Source: CAYLYM01 sp964387645 (GTDB lineage Bacteria > Calditrichota > Calditrichia > RBG-13-44-9). From it: a stretch of DNA of 26,309 nucleotides. Shown piece after piece: positions 1 to 8,117 of this stretch (its first letter is position 1; the number at the start of each line of letters is the position of its first letter). The stretch lies in NCBI GenBank assembly GCA_964387645.1, contig CAYLYM010000047.1, positions 1 to 26,309 on the forward strand, written 5' to 3'. The translations under genes and the position numbers were made by a program. Below the pieces are notes generated by a model that saw nothing but the letters and a program-made list of their open reading frames with translations, did no database searches and was not told the origin of the DNA.

Positions 1-1359
1 CTTCAGCATGAATATCTATTTGCCGACCAGAAAGGATATACAATTGTCAGCAGTGATTTCACAAATTTTACTCACATTGAGGGGGTTCCAAGAACACTTG
101 ATGATATTGTTTCAATCCGCAAACACGGAGAAAAACCTCCGGAACTGGTTATTTATAATGGCAAAAAATTATATCGCATTCGCTATTTTGCCAATCCGCT
201 TTATCCTTTTCGTTATGTCATTTTCCTTTTAGCCACCCTGGTAATATACGCCCTTCTAACGGGTATTTTTTCCATTCTGCGTTCCCTCCTGCTCTACGAC
301 CGATTCTGGCAATTTCTTTTCCTGTATTCCAACCACGGGATTGCTCTTCTGGATCATAAGGGTCGAATTAAAAATTTAAATGCCATGTTGGAACACCAGC
401 TTCAAATGCGCCATCACATTCAGGACAGGGAACGATTCGACAAGGCATTTGCCGAGCGACTGGAAATCCTGTCCATCTTAAATAAATTTTTCGAAAATCC
501 CCGGCCGCTTCAGGAAGACCTGACATTCTCCACCGAAACCGGGTCTTTTAAGGGAAACATCCGGGTTTATCCGCTCGTTGGGCCATGGAGCATTCCCCTC
601 GGATATTCTATCGAAATAACCAATCACTCGCAACCGATCCAGGCGGAAAAGATTCAGATCTGGAGTAAAACCGTTCAAAAAATGGCGCACGATATCAAGA
701 CCCCATTGTCGGCCATCCAACTTAGTTTGCAAACGCTACAAATGAAACTATCGGAAATCTCACCACAAAGTCTGAAAAAGCTGGAAAACGATTTTTCTTT
801 AATTAATAAAGAGCTAAAGCGCGTTAAAGAAATGACAAAAAATTTCTTAAAATTTACCAACTTAGAGAAACCCAACCTTCAATATATAGCCATAAAGCAA
901 ATCATCGCTCATGCTGTTAAACAATTCAAGAATTATTTCAACCACCGACTGAAACTGCAATTAGATATGGACCCTGATATTACCCACATCTGGGCGGATC
1001 CAGCCCAATTACAGATGGTTTTCCAGATTTTAATAGAAAATGCCATCGATGCTATGCAGGGGCAGGGGCACATTTTAATTTCAACCAGTTTGGCACAATA
1101 TTTGGATAAAAATTTCAAAAAGTACCTGGAGATCGAATTTGCTGATAACGGGCCGGGTATTGAACCAGAGCTATTAGAGAAAGTATTTGATCCATTTTTC
1201 TCAACAAAAGCCGAGGGAACAGGCATGGGATTACCTATTGCAAAGAAAATTATTGAGGATCATGGCGGCAACATTTCCATCACCTCGCGAGAAAATTTTG
1301 CTACAGTGATACGAATTACGTTGCCAATTGGAAACATTCCGGAGGAATCTCATGCTTAA
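1..1359 (+). CDS. Membrane sensor histidine kinase, 5' end cut by the window edge
   Basis: The frame is open from base 1, so the start lies outside; 452 residues are visible. An extracytoplasmic stretch (about 1-68) leads into one membrane helix (about 72-94). A short PAS-like segment follows (about 104-130, with 'GIALLDHKGRIKNLN'). The HisKA H-box 'MAHDIKTPLSAI' puts the phosphorylated His at codon 230 (bases 688-690). The ATPase domain then shows the N box 'ENAIDAM', G1 box 'DNGPGIEPE', F box 'VFDPFFSTK' and G2 box 'GTGMGLPIAKKI'. All catalytic motifs look intact. By family it autophosphorylates on His and passes phosphate to the response regulator encoded directly downstream, which overlaps by 8 nt. 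The NtrB/AtoS-like pairing is clear, but the signal sensed is unknown. An internal ATG at 385 would miss the membrane part and is not the start. Confidence 0.9.
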   Translation, partial: LQHEYLFADQKGYTIVSSDFTNFTHIEGVPRTLDDIVSIRKHGEKPPELVIYNGKKLYRIRYFANPLYPFRYVIFLLATLVIYALLTGIFSILRSLLLYDRFWQFLFLYSNHGIALLDHKGRIKNLNAMLEHQLQMRHHIQDRERFDKAFAERLEILSILNKFFENPRPLQEDLTFSTETGSFKGNIRVYPLVGPWSIPLGYSIEITNHSQPIQAEKIQIWSKTVQKMAHDIKTPLSAIQLSLQTLQMKLSEISPQSLKKLENDFSLINKELKRVKEMTKNFLKFTNLEKPNLQYIAIKQIIAHAVKQFKNYFNHRLKLQLDMDPDITHIWADPAQLQMVFQILIENAIDAMQGQGHILISTSLAQYLDKNFKKYLEIEFADNGPGIEPELLEKVFDPFFSTKAEGTGMGLPIAKKIIEDHGGNISITSRENFATVIRITLPIGNIPEESHA

Positions 1360-2707
1360 AATTTTAGCAATCGATGATGACCCGAGTTTCTTACTCTCCT
1401 TGTCAAATTTTCTGGAGTATAAAAATTATTACGTCCAGACCGCACCGAATCCCTTCAAAGCAGAAGAATATTTCCGTAATGAGGATTTTGATTGCGTTTT
1501 ATTAGATGTAAAAATGCCGGGAATGGATGGTATCGATCTTTTAAAAAAATTTCAGCAAATCCGTCCAACAATTCCAATCATCATGATTTCCGGTCAAAGC
1601 ACCATATCAACGGCTGTAGAAGCCATCAAGTTGGGTGCTTATGATTTCATCGAAAAACCGCTGGATATCGATCGGTTGCTTATCACTTTAAAAAATGCTC
1701 TGGAAAAGAAAATCTGGCAATCAGAGAAATTATCCCTTCTTTCTCAAATCGATGATGCTTACCCTTTTATTGCGGTAAGTAAAAAAATGCGGGATTTGAT
1801 TGAGAAAATTAAGCGTATTGCGCCTACCGATACTAAAGTCCTGATATTAGGAGAGAGTGGCACTGGAAAAGAATTGATTGCCCGGGCTCTGCATTATCAC
1901 AGTAAAAGGAATACCAAACCATTCATCAAGATCAATTGTGCTGCAATACCAACAGAATTGTTGGAAAGTGAACTCTTTGGGCATAAAAAGGGATCATTCA
2001 CTGGCGCCACTTCTGACTATAAGGGGAAATTTTTAGCTGCAGATACTGGTACGTTATTTTTAGATGAAATCGGGGATATGGAGGAGAAACTTCAGGCCAA
2101 GCTATTGCGGGTATTACAAGATGGCGAAGTGGAAATTATTGGTGAAACTAAACCCAGAAAAGTAGATGTTCGCATCATTGCCGCAACCAATAAAGATTTA
2201 ACTAAACTCGTCAACGAAAGAAAATTCCGGGAAGATTTATATCATAGATTGAATGTTGTTCAGATCCGGATTCCTCCGTTGCGTGAACATGTGGAAGACA
2301 TTCCTGTTCTTGCCAGGTATTTCTTAAAAGAATTCGCCCAGACTTACAATAAAAAGTTAGTGGATTTCACCCCACAGGCCATGCACCTATTGATAAACTA
2401 TTCCTGGCCAGGAAATGTCCGGGAATTGCGAAATGTTGTGGAAAAAATTTCCGTTCTAACCAAAAACACTCGAATTACCGCTGCAGAAGTTTCCGAAGCT
2501 CTTGAGCCTGAAAACAACCTATCAACAGTCAAAGCATACTCTGGCACGCTACAGGAAGCACGTGAAAAATTTGAAAAGGAGTATATTAAACGTTTTTTAA
2601 ATATCACTGGTTGGAAAATCCAGGAAACGGCCGAGGCATTAGGGATAAACCGTTCAGCTTTATTCAAGAAAATGCGAAAATTGGGGATCAAAAAACCCAA
2701 TTCTTAA
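1352..2707 (+). CDS. NtrC-family sigma-54-dependent response regulator
   Basis: A protein of 451 residues with the classic three-domain order. The receiver domain (1-120) has acidic residues D8-D10, phospho-acceptor D52 in 'LLDVKMPG', S80 and K102. The AAA+ domain has Walker A 'GESGTGKE' (167-174), a GSFTGA form of the GAFTGA sigma-54 contact loop (214-219) and Walker B 'GTLFLDEIGD' (about 233-242). A C-terminal Fis-type helix-turn-helix lies at about 415-451. I chose the ATG at 1352 because GGAGGA (1341-1346) precedes it by a normal distance and the protein then begins exactly at the receiver fold; an upstream start at 1328 lacks this. The gene overlaps the kinase stop by 8 nt, so the two are co-translated partners. 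It should activate RpoN promoters when phosphorylated. I found no obvious -24/-12 site in the gaps I scanned by eye. Confidence 0.93.
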   Translation: MLKILAIDDDPSFLLSLSNFLEYKNYYVQTAPNPFKAEEYFRNEDFDCVLLDVKMPGMDGIDLLKKFQQIRPTIPIIMISGQSTISTAVEAIKLGAYDFIEKPLDIDRLLITLKNALEKKIWQSEKLSLLSQIDDAYPFIAVSKKMRDLIEKIKRIAPTDTKVLILGESGTGKELIARALHYHSKRNTKPFIKINCAAIPTELLESELFGHKKGSFTGATSDYKGKFLAADTGTLFLDEIGDMEEKLQAKLLRVLQDGEVEIIGETKPRKVDVRIIAATNKDLTKLVNERKFREDLYHRLNVVQIRIPPLREHVEDIPVLARYFLKEFAQTYNKKLVDFTPQAMHLLINYSWPGNVRELRNVVEKISVLTKNTRITAAEVSEALEPENNLSTVKAYSGTLQEAREKFEKEYIKRFLNITGWKIQETAEALGINRSALFKKMRKLGIKKPNS

Positions 2708-3084
2708 CACTTTTAAAATAAACACCTTTTTTCAGACTGCTGTTATACTAAAAAGTTGGAGCTCCTATAACGTTGTTCTATCCTTTAAAAAATTTCTATT
2801 CAAAACTGTACATTGGGAATATTTCTTTTTCAGCTAAGCCTAGTTTATTTATTTTTTTAGACTGCACCGACCTTATCGATGTACAGCTTCATAGTTCTAC
2901 TAACAGAATCCATAGAATTAAAAACCCCGGATTCTGTTTTTTCTAATGATGGCCTCATTTTCGGCTTTTATAGCGATTTATCGTAGACTACTCCAAAAAA
3001 TTCTCATGAAAAAAATCTTTTTCCCGATTATATTATTTAAGTTTCAATAGTCCTTAAAAATTTTAAACTTCAGGAGAAATTCAG
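2708..3084. other. Intergenic region between regulator and lipoprotein gene
   Basis: 377 bases without a convincing gene. It holds a probable terminator hairpin (2902-2942) and the lipoprotein's ribosome site AGGAGA (3072-3077). The rest is AT-rich. A promoter for the lipoprotein must lie after the hairpin, but I see no strong -35/-10 pair; 'TATTAT' near 3031 is only a weak candidate. Confidence 0.5.
2902..2942 (+). terminator. Possible rho-independent terminator after the two-component operon
   Basis: A perfect 10-bp inverted repeat, AACAGAATCC (2902-2911) and GGATTCTGTT (2929-2938), encloses a 17-nt loop. It is followed by a T run (2937-2942). The stem is only moderately GC-rich and lies about 195 bp past the regulator stop, so the call is tentative. 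Confidence 0.42.
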
Positions 3085-4062
3085 ATGAAAAGTCTAATTT
3101 TCATCTCAAACATTTTGTTACTGGTCATTTTGTTATCAGGGTGTAGCAAAACGCCTGTGGAAAAAGGTGATGAAGCATTTGCCCAGGGTCGTTACGCAGA
3201 AGCCATAAGAGCTTATCTTGAAGCGACTAAAGAGCAGCCAGAAAATCCAGCACTGAAAGAAAAGATTGCAACGGCCTATTTTAAACAGGGTGAAAAACTT
3301 TTTCAAATGCGCAAGGTGCTGAAAGCGTTCGAGGCACGGGTGGAGTTAGGTGCCAAATATGTTCCTGAACAACCTTCAGAGCAGATGCGTAAAACACTCT
3401 CTCAAGTTTATTATGCACTGGCCATGGCTTATAAAAATACCCCACCTGAGAATCCTTATCAAAAGAAAACATATTTCGATAAGACCTTATCCTATTTAGA
3501 GAAAGCAATTCGCTTTGATGAAAATAATAATGAGGCCAGGCAAGCTTTACAGAGTTTTCAAAATGAACACTTCCAGGAGATGTTAGATAAAGGAATCGAC
3601 CGCTATAATAAAGGTAAAGTGGACGAAACAAACTATATTTTAGCCGATTATTATCTAACCAATGCCAATAAATTCAAGCCCGGAGATCCTCAAGTTCAGA
3701 AATATCTCCGCTTAGCCAGAAAAAAAGCGCTAAATATTTTAGACCCCGGACAAAGAATACCTTTAGCTATTACCGATCAATTGAAAAAGGATCAATACCT
3801 GGCTTTTTATGTCGTTGTCCATAATATCGATTTGCCAAAAATTGCCTTCGACGCTTCTAATTTCTACTTAATAAGCGATGAAGGTTCAGAAATTCAAGGT
3901 GAAGCTAATCCAATGTTCGATAGTTACTTAAAGCCGGTAACCTTAGGCCAGGAAGAAGAGACTGAAGGCGTGGTGGCTTTTCCGATTAAACCAAATCAGA
4001 AATACCATCGCCTGGAATTGAGATTTGATGGCGAGGTACTGGGATATAAAAATTTACCCTGA
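3085..4062 (+). CDS. TPR-containing lipoprotein with C-terminal DUF4352-like domain
   Basis: A protein of 325 residues. The N-terminal hydrophobic segment ends in a lipobox, LLSG|C with Cys20, so it should be lipidated and anchored to a membrane. Residues about 25-215 are helical with tetratricopeptide-like spacing, such as 'KGDEAFAQGRYAEAIRAYLEA' (27-47), then helices around 103-160 and 165-215. The C-terminal part (about 225-325) switches to beta-rich sequence ('YLAFYVVVHNID', 'NFYLISDEGSEI', 'GVVAFPIK'). That resembles the immunoglobulin-like DUF4352 fold, a match from memory. AGGAGA (3072-3077) sits 7 nt before the ATG, supporting the start. It appears to be a single-gene unit. By analogy with similar TPR lipoproteins it may scaffold an envelope complex, but the sequence does not show a specific role. 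Confidence 0.8.
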   Translation: MKSLIFISNILLLVILLSGCSKTPVEKGDEAFAQGRYAEAIRAYLEATKEQPENPALKEKIATAYFKQGEKLFQMRKVLKAFEARVELGAKYVPEQPSEQMRKTLSQVYYALAMAYKNTPPENPYQKKTYFDKTLSYLEKAIRFDENNNEARQALQSFQNEHFQEMLDKGIDRYNKGKVDETNYILADYYLTNANKFKPGDPQVQKYLRLARKKALNILDPGQRIPLAITDQLKKDQYLAFYVVVHNIDLPKIAFDASNFYLISDEGSEIQGEANPMFDSYLKPVTLGQEEETEGVVAFPIKPNQKYHRLELRFDGEVLGYKNLP

Positions 4063-4193
4063 TAATAATTCAGCTAAATTACCAGTAGAACAATCTTTTC
4101 ATCTAATTTTAAAATTAACATTTGGGGCAAAATGAAGCAGATGAGACAACTATCAATTTTAAATTATTCCAACTATTGATGCTTCTTAGAAGT

Positions 4194-4721
4194 TTAAAAT
4201 TCAGTTTTAGAAGATTCCTCAGTAATAAAAATTGTTTTTAAATATTTTAAAACAAAGTCATAATTCTGATAAGTTGTAGATCTGCTCTTTACCATAATAT
4301 TATAGTATTTTCCATCATTATTCATGAGATGAACACGATAAGGTATTTTTAATAGAGTGACAAGATAACCGATTCTAAGGTCAAATTCCTGGTTTAAATC
4401 CACGGCCAGATCGAAATTTGCAACACTGAGTTTTTTGATGAAATTTTCATTGGGAAGATCTAAAAAGTTCAATTTATCGCTCAGTACTTTGTCGATATCG
4501 AGTATCATATATTGCCAGTGGCGAAAATGCTGTTTAAATCGCCGAACGAAAACGATGGCAGGATCAATATATTCCATCTGCCGGGGAAGAATAATCAGGA
4601 CGTTTTTTAATTCCCCGGATTTTATTGGATACTTCAAAGACAGATTGTTCAGATAATTAAATGAATGGCGCGTTTTCCAGTAAAAGTAAATCTTTCTGAT
4701 TAATCTTTTCACAACCTTCAC
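4194..4721 (-). CDS. Short Rossmann-like protein resembling half a GT9 heptosyltransferase (DUF6913-like)
   Basis: About 175 residues. After a basic N-terminus ('RLIRKIYFYWKTR'), 'KNVLIILPRQMEYIDPAIVFVRRFKQHF' looks like the opening strand-helix of glycosyltransferase family 9. 'FDLAVDLNQEFDLRIGYLVTLLKIPYRV' matches the usual GT9 'DLAIDL...R..LLA..IPYRV' segment. The nucleotide-sugar-binding C-terminal half is absent, so ordinary transferase activity is doubtful. The length and the 'YDFVLKYLKTI' ending recall short Bacteroidota proteins annotated DUF6913; this is from memory and unverified. The start is GTG at 4721, overlapping the rarA stop in GTGA. An alternative GTG at 4712 would place GAGGTGA at a better ribosome-site distance. 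There is no ATG near the start. It is the last gene of the valS operon and is translationally coupled to rarA. Confidence 0.6.
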   Translation of the reverse strand: MKVVKRLIRKIYFYWKTRHSFNYLNNLSLKYPIKSGELKNVLIILPRQMEYIDPAIVFVRRFKQHFRHWQYMILDIDKVLSDKLNFLDLPNENFIKKLSVANFDLAVDLNQEFDLRIGYLVTLLKIPYRVHLMNNDGKYYNIMVKSRSTTYQNYDFVLKYLKTIFITEESSKTEF

Positions 4722-6070
4722 CTCTTACGATTATTAGTCTTCGTGTGATAATTTTTCACTCCTGCCCACAATTTCTTTAAACGATTTAAGATATTAACTT
4801 CCCTGCCCTCCTCACTTGGCTGATAGTAGACTCTATTTTTAAGTTCATCCGGCAAGTATTGCTCTTGAAGAAAGTGTCCCGGAAAATCATGAGCATATTT
4901 ATAATCCTTACCATATCCCAAATCGCTCAACAAACTGGTTGGAGCATTTCGCAGATGAAGAGGAACTGGCAAATCGGGGTAGGATTTAACATCTTCTATA
5001 GCTTTATTAATGGCTAAAATAGCTGCATTACTTTTCGGAGCAGACGCCAGATATGCGGCGGTTTGCGACAGAATAATCTTGGCTTCTGGTAAACCAACAT
5101 AGGTTACAGCTGTAAAACAACTAGTAGCTAACGTCAGCGCGTAAGGATCGGCATTACCGATATCCTCCGATGCCATAATTATCATTCGTCGGGCGATGAA
5201 TTTTGGATCTTCTCCGGCTTCTATCATCCGAGTCATCCAATAAATGGCTGCATCGGGATCGCTCCCCCTGAGGCTTTTTATGAATGCCGAAATAAGATCA
5301 TAATGATATTCCCCAGCTTTGTTATAATACTGTACCTTCTGCAAAGCAGCTTTTTGAAAAATATCACGATTCAGTCTAAAAACCACACTATCCTCTGGCA
5401 ACAGATCGATCGCTTTTTCAAGAATGTTCAGGGCACGTCGAGCATCGCCATTTGCCATGTGCAAAAGTGCATCCCAATCAACAATCTGAATTCTTTTCTT
5501 TTTAATAATTTCATCCGTTAGTAAGGCCCGCTCAACAATTTTTCGAACCTGGTCATTGGTCAAGGGTTTCATCTGGTAAACCTGACAACGGGATAGCAAG
5601 GGTGTGATGACTTCGAATGAAGGATTTTCAGTGGTCGCACCTATGAGAATGATTATACCACTTTCTACAGCATGTAACAGGGCATCTTGCTGCGCTTTAT
5701 TGAATCGGTGAATTTCGTCTATGAACAATATAGTATTTTTCCCGGCGTATTTACGTAATCGAGCAGCTTCTTCAATTAAATTTCTAACTTCTTTGACACC
5801 GGAGGTCACTGCGCTAATAGGACGAAATTCTGCCCTGACTTCTTTAGCAATAATCCGCGCCAGTGTAGTTTTTCCAACGCCAGGAGGTCCCCATAAAATC
5901 ATTGATTTTATTCGGGATTTTTCAATTTCAGTACGCAAGATGGATCCAGGTCCCAAAATTCCTTCATGCCCAACAAAATCACTTAATTTTTGAGGACGGC
6001 ACCGTTCAGCTAATGGAATATAAGATTCAACCTTTTTTTTGTTACCTGAATCTTGTGAAAATAAATCCAT
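4718..6070 (-). CDS. rarA: Replication-associated recombination protein A (RarA/MgsA AAA+ ATPase)
   Basis: A protein of 450 residues, the normal family length. It starts with the typical 'PLAERCRPQKLSDFVGHEGILG' (19-40). Walker A is 'GPPGVGKT' (61-68), Walker B 'ILFIDEIHRF' (114-123), sensor 1 'GATTENPSF' (144-152), and the arginine finger is in 'LLSRCQV' (158-164). The C-terminal part has the RarA/WRNIP1 signature region 'IKSLRGSDPDAAIYWMTRMIEAGEDPKFIARRM' and 'APKSNAAILAI'. It is a clamp-loader-like tetrameric ATPase acting at stalled forks with SSB in the cytoplasm. It lies 95 bp downstream of the PEGA gene and overlaps the next gene by 4 nt. The upstream GGTAGA is only a weak ribosome site, but the N-terminus aligns with the family. 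Confidence 0.96.
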   Translation of the reverse strand: MDLFSQDSGNKKKVESYIPLAERCRPQKLSDFVGHEGILGPGSILRTEIEKSRIKSMILWGPPGVGKTTLARIIAKEVRAEFRPISAVTSGVKEVRNLIEEAARLRKYAGKNTILFIDEIHRFNKAQQDALLHAVESGIIILIGATTENPSFEVITPLLSRCQVYQMKPLTNDQVRKIVERALLTDEIIKKKRIQIVDWDALLHMANGDARRALNILEKAIDLLPEDSVVFRLNRDIFQKAALQKVQYYNKAGEYHYDLISAFIKSLRGSDPDAAIYWMTRMIEAGEDPKFIARRMIIMASEDIGNADPYALTLATSCFTAVTYVGLPEAKIILSQTAAYLASAPKSNAAILAINKAIEDVKSYPDLPVPLHLRNAPTSLLSDLGYGKDYKYAHDFPGHFLQEQYLPDELKNRVYYQPSEEGREVNILNRLKKLWAGVKNYHTKTNNRKR

Positions 6071-6165
6071 AAAATCTACCAGTGATTGAATGTAACGAAA
6101 ACCACCAAATAAAACGTGTCGATCCCTGAGGAAAAATGCACATTTAAGATAAAATTTTTTCCTTC

Positions 6166-8109
6166 TTAATTAAATATTTCGACTCTTTTGACGTAGTAAA
6201 ATGTATTATTATCATCCGTAGTACTCACAACAAAGCTATTCGGGCCAGGCTTAACGAATGAGGTCACATCCCACTCAACCAGTTCCAATCCTCCTATATC
6301 CTCTAAAAATTTTGGTTTGTAATAATAATCCAATTTTGTATTGTTAATAGTAATGGATATATCAACTTTAGTAGAAAGACTTAAAGGATATTTATCCCGT
6401 GAACTGGCCGCAAGCATTCGTACAATAAATTTCTGATCGTAATTTAAATCACGCGGTAATTTAAATACGATTTTTATAGCATCATTCCCCTTTGGATTAC
6501 GATAAGCAAAAGCATATCCCAGTTTCCAGACATAGTCGTTCAATTTTTCATTGAACTCCACATTTGGGCCACCTTCTTTGCTTGCAGTAAATGTCCGGGT
6601 GCTTAAAGTGTAACCCGTGAACACTTCACAATTTTCAGCAACAATATTTCCATTATGGTTTATATAAGCCGCAATTCTCATTAGTGGGAAGTAAGATACT
6701 TCTATGGAAACAGGAGCACCTGGTTTAACCTGAATCTGTCGAGTTCGAGGTGTTTTATACCCTTTCAAATCACCAAAAGAAACTTTATGCTCACCAATTT
6801 TTAAAACGCCTTCGAATTTTCCTTCACCTTTAAATTCCCCATCTATATAAATGGGTCCGTCCATCGGAGCAGTAAGAATCTTTACCCTCTCAAATTCGCG
6901 GGTCAATGTAAAGTGAACATTCTTAAGAAGATTATTTTTTTTGAGAATAATTTCTTCCTTTTGTGGTTCAACAGAATAACCATCTTTTCGCACTTCAATA
7001 ACGTATTTGCCCGGGGGCATTTTAGTAAAAACATAATCTGTTTCATATCCAGTATCTCTACCATTCAAAAAAATTCGGGCGTCCTTTATGTTCGAAGTGA
7101 CTTCAATAGTTCCCATTCCAGTTTTATTTCTTGCAATTGGGCGAGAATCATCCTTCGATAAAGGTACTTGTTCAACAATCAAAATTGATGTATCGCCAGC
7201 TGAGATATAAACCACTTTCTCGGCTGGTACGGTCACATAACCCTGTTTTTGTATATTTATCGTATGTTGACCTTCTTCCAAAACCAGAACTGGTTGATCT
7301 CCGACAAAACCATAATAATTATTATCTACAAATATTTTTGAATTTTTCTGCTCCGCAACAATTTTCAAGTAACCCTGCACATCCGATCGAGCTGGTTTGA
7401 ATACAAATTCCAGAGTTATCAAAGAATCAGGCATTATTTCTACTTCGTGATATTTCGGAAAAGAAATGTATCCTCCTTTAATAGCAGAAATTCGATGTAA
7501 TCCTGCTGGTACATTGTTGATAATTTTATTAGTATAGCCAAGGAAATCCACCTCATCAAGATAAATTCTGGCGCCAACGATATCGCTTTTTACTAAAAGC
7601 TTCCCAACTTGTGGGCGGTTGCTGTGGGCAAACCAGAAATAAGATATGATCGCAATTGCCGCCAGGATTCCCACGTTAATTAGTAGTTTTTTCCATACTC
7701 CCCCGCCGCCCAAATCAGAAGGAATAGGAATATTTTCGAGCTCTTCGTCATTCATTTCATATTTCCAACTGGAAGGAATATGTTTGGCCGTTTCTGGTTG
7801 AATTTCTCCTAAATATTTTTTTTCAAGTAATATACGGAAATGCAAACGAAGTTCTTTTTCAGCATCGGTAAGTTTGCTTAAATCGATTTTTTGTTTCAGT
7901 TTTATGCGTCGTTTCCAACACTCTAATGCCGACTGGCTATAATAGAAAAATTCATGCTGTTTCAGGGCTTCTTCTTCCGTCATCCAACGGATTTCGCCTA
8001 AATGATTCAAATAAATATAATAACCGGGCATTTGCGAAAAGAAACGTTCGTATTCCTCCGCCTTAATTCTCTGAATCGTACGATAACTGAGTGGAATTTT
8101 TTTCTTCAT
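6166..8109 (-). CDS. Membrane-anchored protein with four PEGA repeats
   Basis: A protein of 647 residues. A charged cytoplasmic region (1-137) of unknown fold is followed by a Gly-rich hinge and one membrane helix (about 141-160). Four PEGA-type beta repeats then lie outside the membrane: about 168-236, 246-313, 332-402 and 408-472. Each has the pattern 'G.I.V.S...A.IYLD....G.T.....VPAG.H.I...K.GY'. The C-terminal 480-647 is another beta-rich domain, perhaps a jelly roll ('VEWDVTSFVKPGPNSFVVST'). PEGA domains are common in surface-layer and envelope proteins, and no enzyme motif is visible. The stop codon of the upstream DUF4139 gene lies in GGTGA, which also makes a ribosome site 8 nt before this ATG, so the two are probably coupled. 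It likely has a structural or sensory envelope role. Confidence 0.82.
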   Translation of the reverse strand: MKKKIPLSYRTIQRIKAEEYERFFSQMPGYYIYLNHLGEIRWMTEEEALKQHEFFYYSQSALECWKRRIKLKQKIDLSKLTDAEKELRLHFRILLEKKYLGEIQPETAKHIPSSWKYEMNDEELENIPIPSDLGGGGVWKKLLINVGILAAIAIISYFWFAHSNRPQVGKLLVKSDIVGARIYLDEVDFLGYTNKIINNVPAGLHRISAIKGGYISFPKYHEVEIMPDSLITLEFVFKPARSDVQGYLKIVAEQKNSKIFVDNNYYGFVGDQPVLVLEEGQHTINIQKQGYVTVPAEKVVYISAGDTSILIVEQVPLSKDDSRPIARNKTGMGTIEVTSNIKDARIFLNGRDTGYETDYVFTKMPPGKYVIEVRKDGYSVEPQKEEIILKKNNLLKNVHFTLTREFERVKILTAPMDGPIYIDGEFKGEGKFEGVLKIGEHKVSFGDLKGYKTPRTRQIQVKPGAPVSIEVSYFPLMRIAAYINHNGNIVAENCEVFTGYTLSTRTFTASKEGGPNVEFNEKLNDYVWKLGYAFAYRNPKGNDAIKIVFKLPRDLNYDQKFIVRMLAASSRDKYPLSLSTKVDISITINNTKLDYYYKPKFLEDIGGLELVEWDVTSFVKPGPNSFVVSTTDDNNTFYYVKRVEIFN

Positions 8110-8117
8110 ACCCTAAA

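Noticed and set aside
8..232. 74-residue plus-strand frame at the window start
   Set aside because: It overlaps the histidine kinase frame, which is open from base 1 and encodes a coherent sensor and membrane segment.
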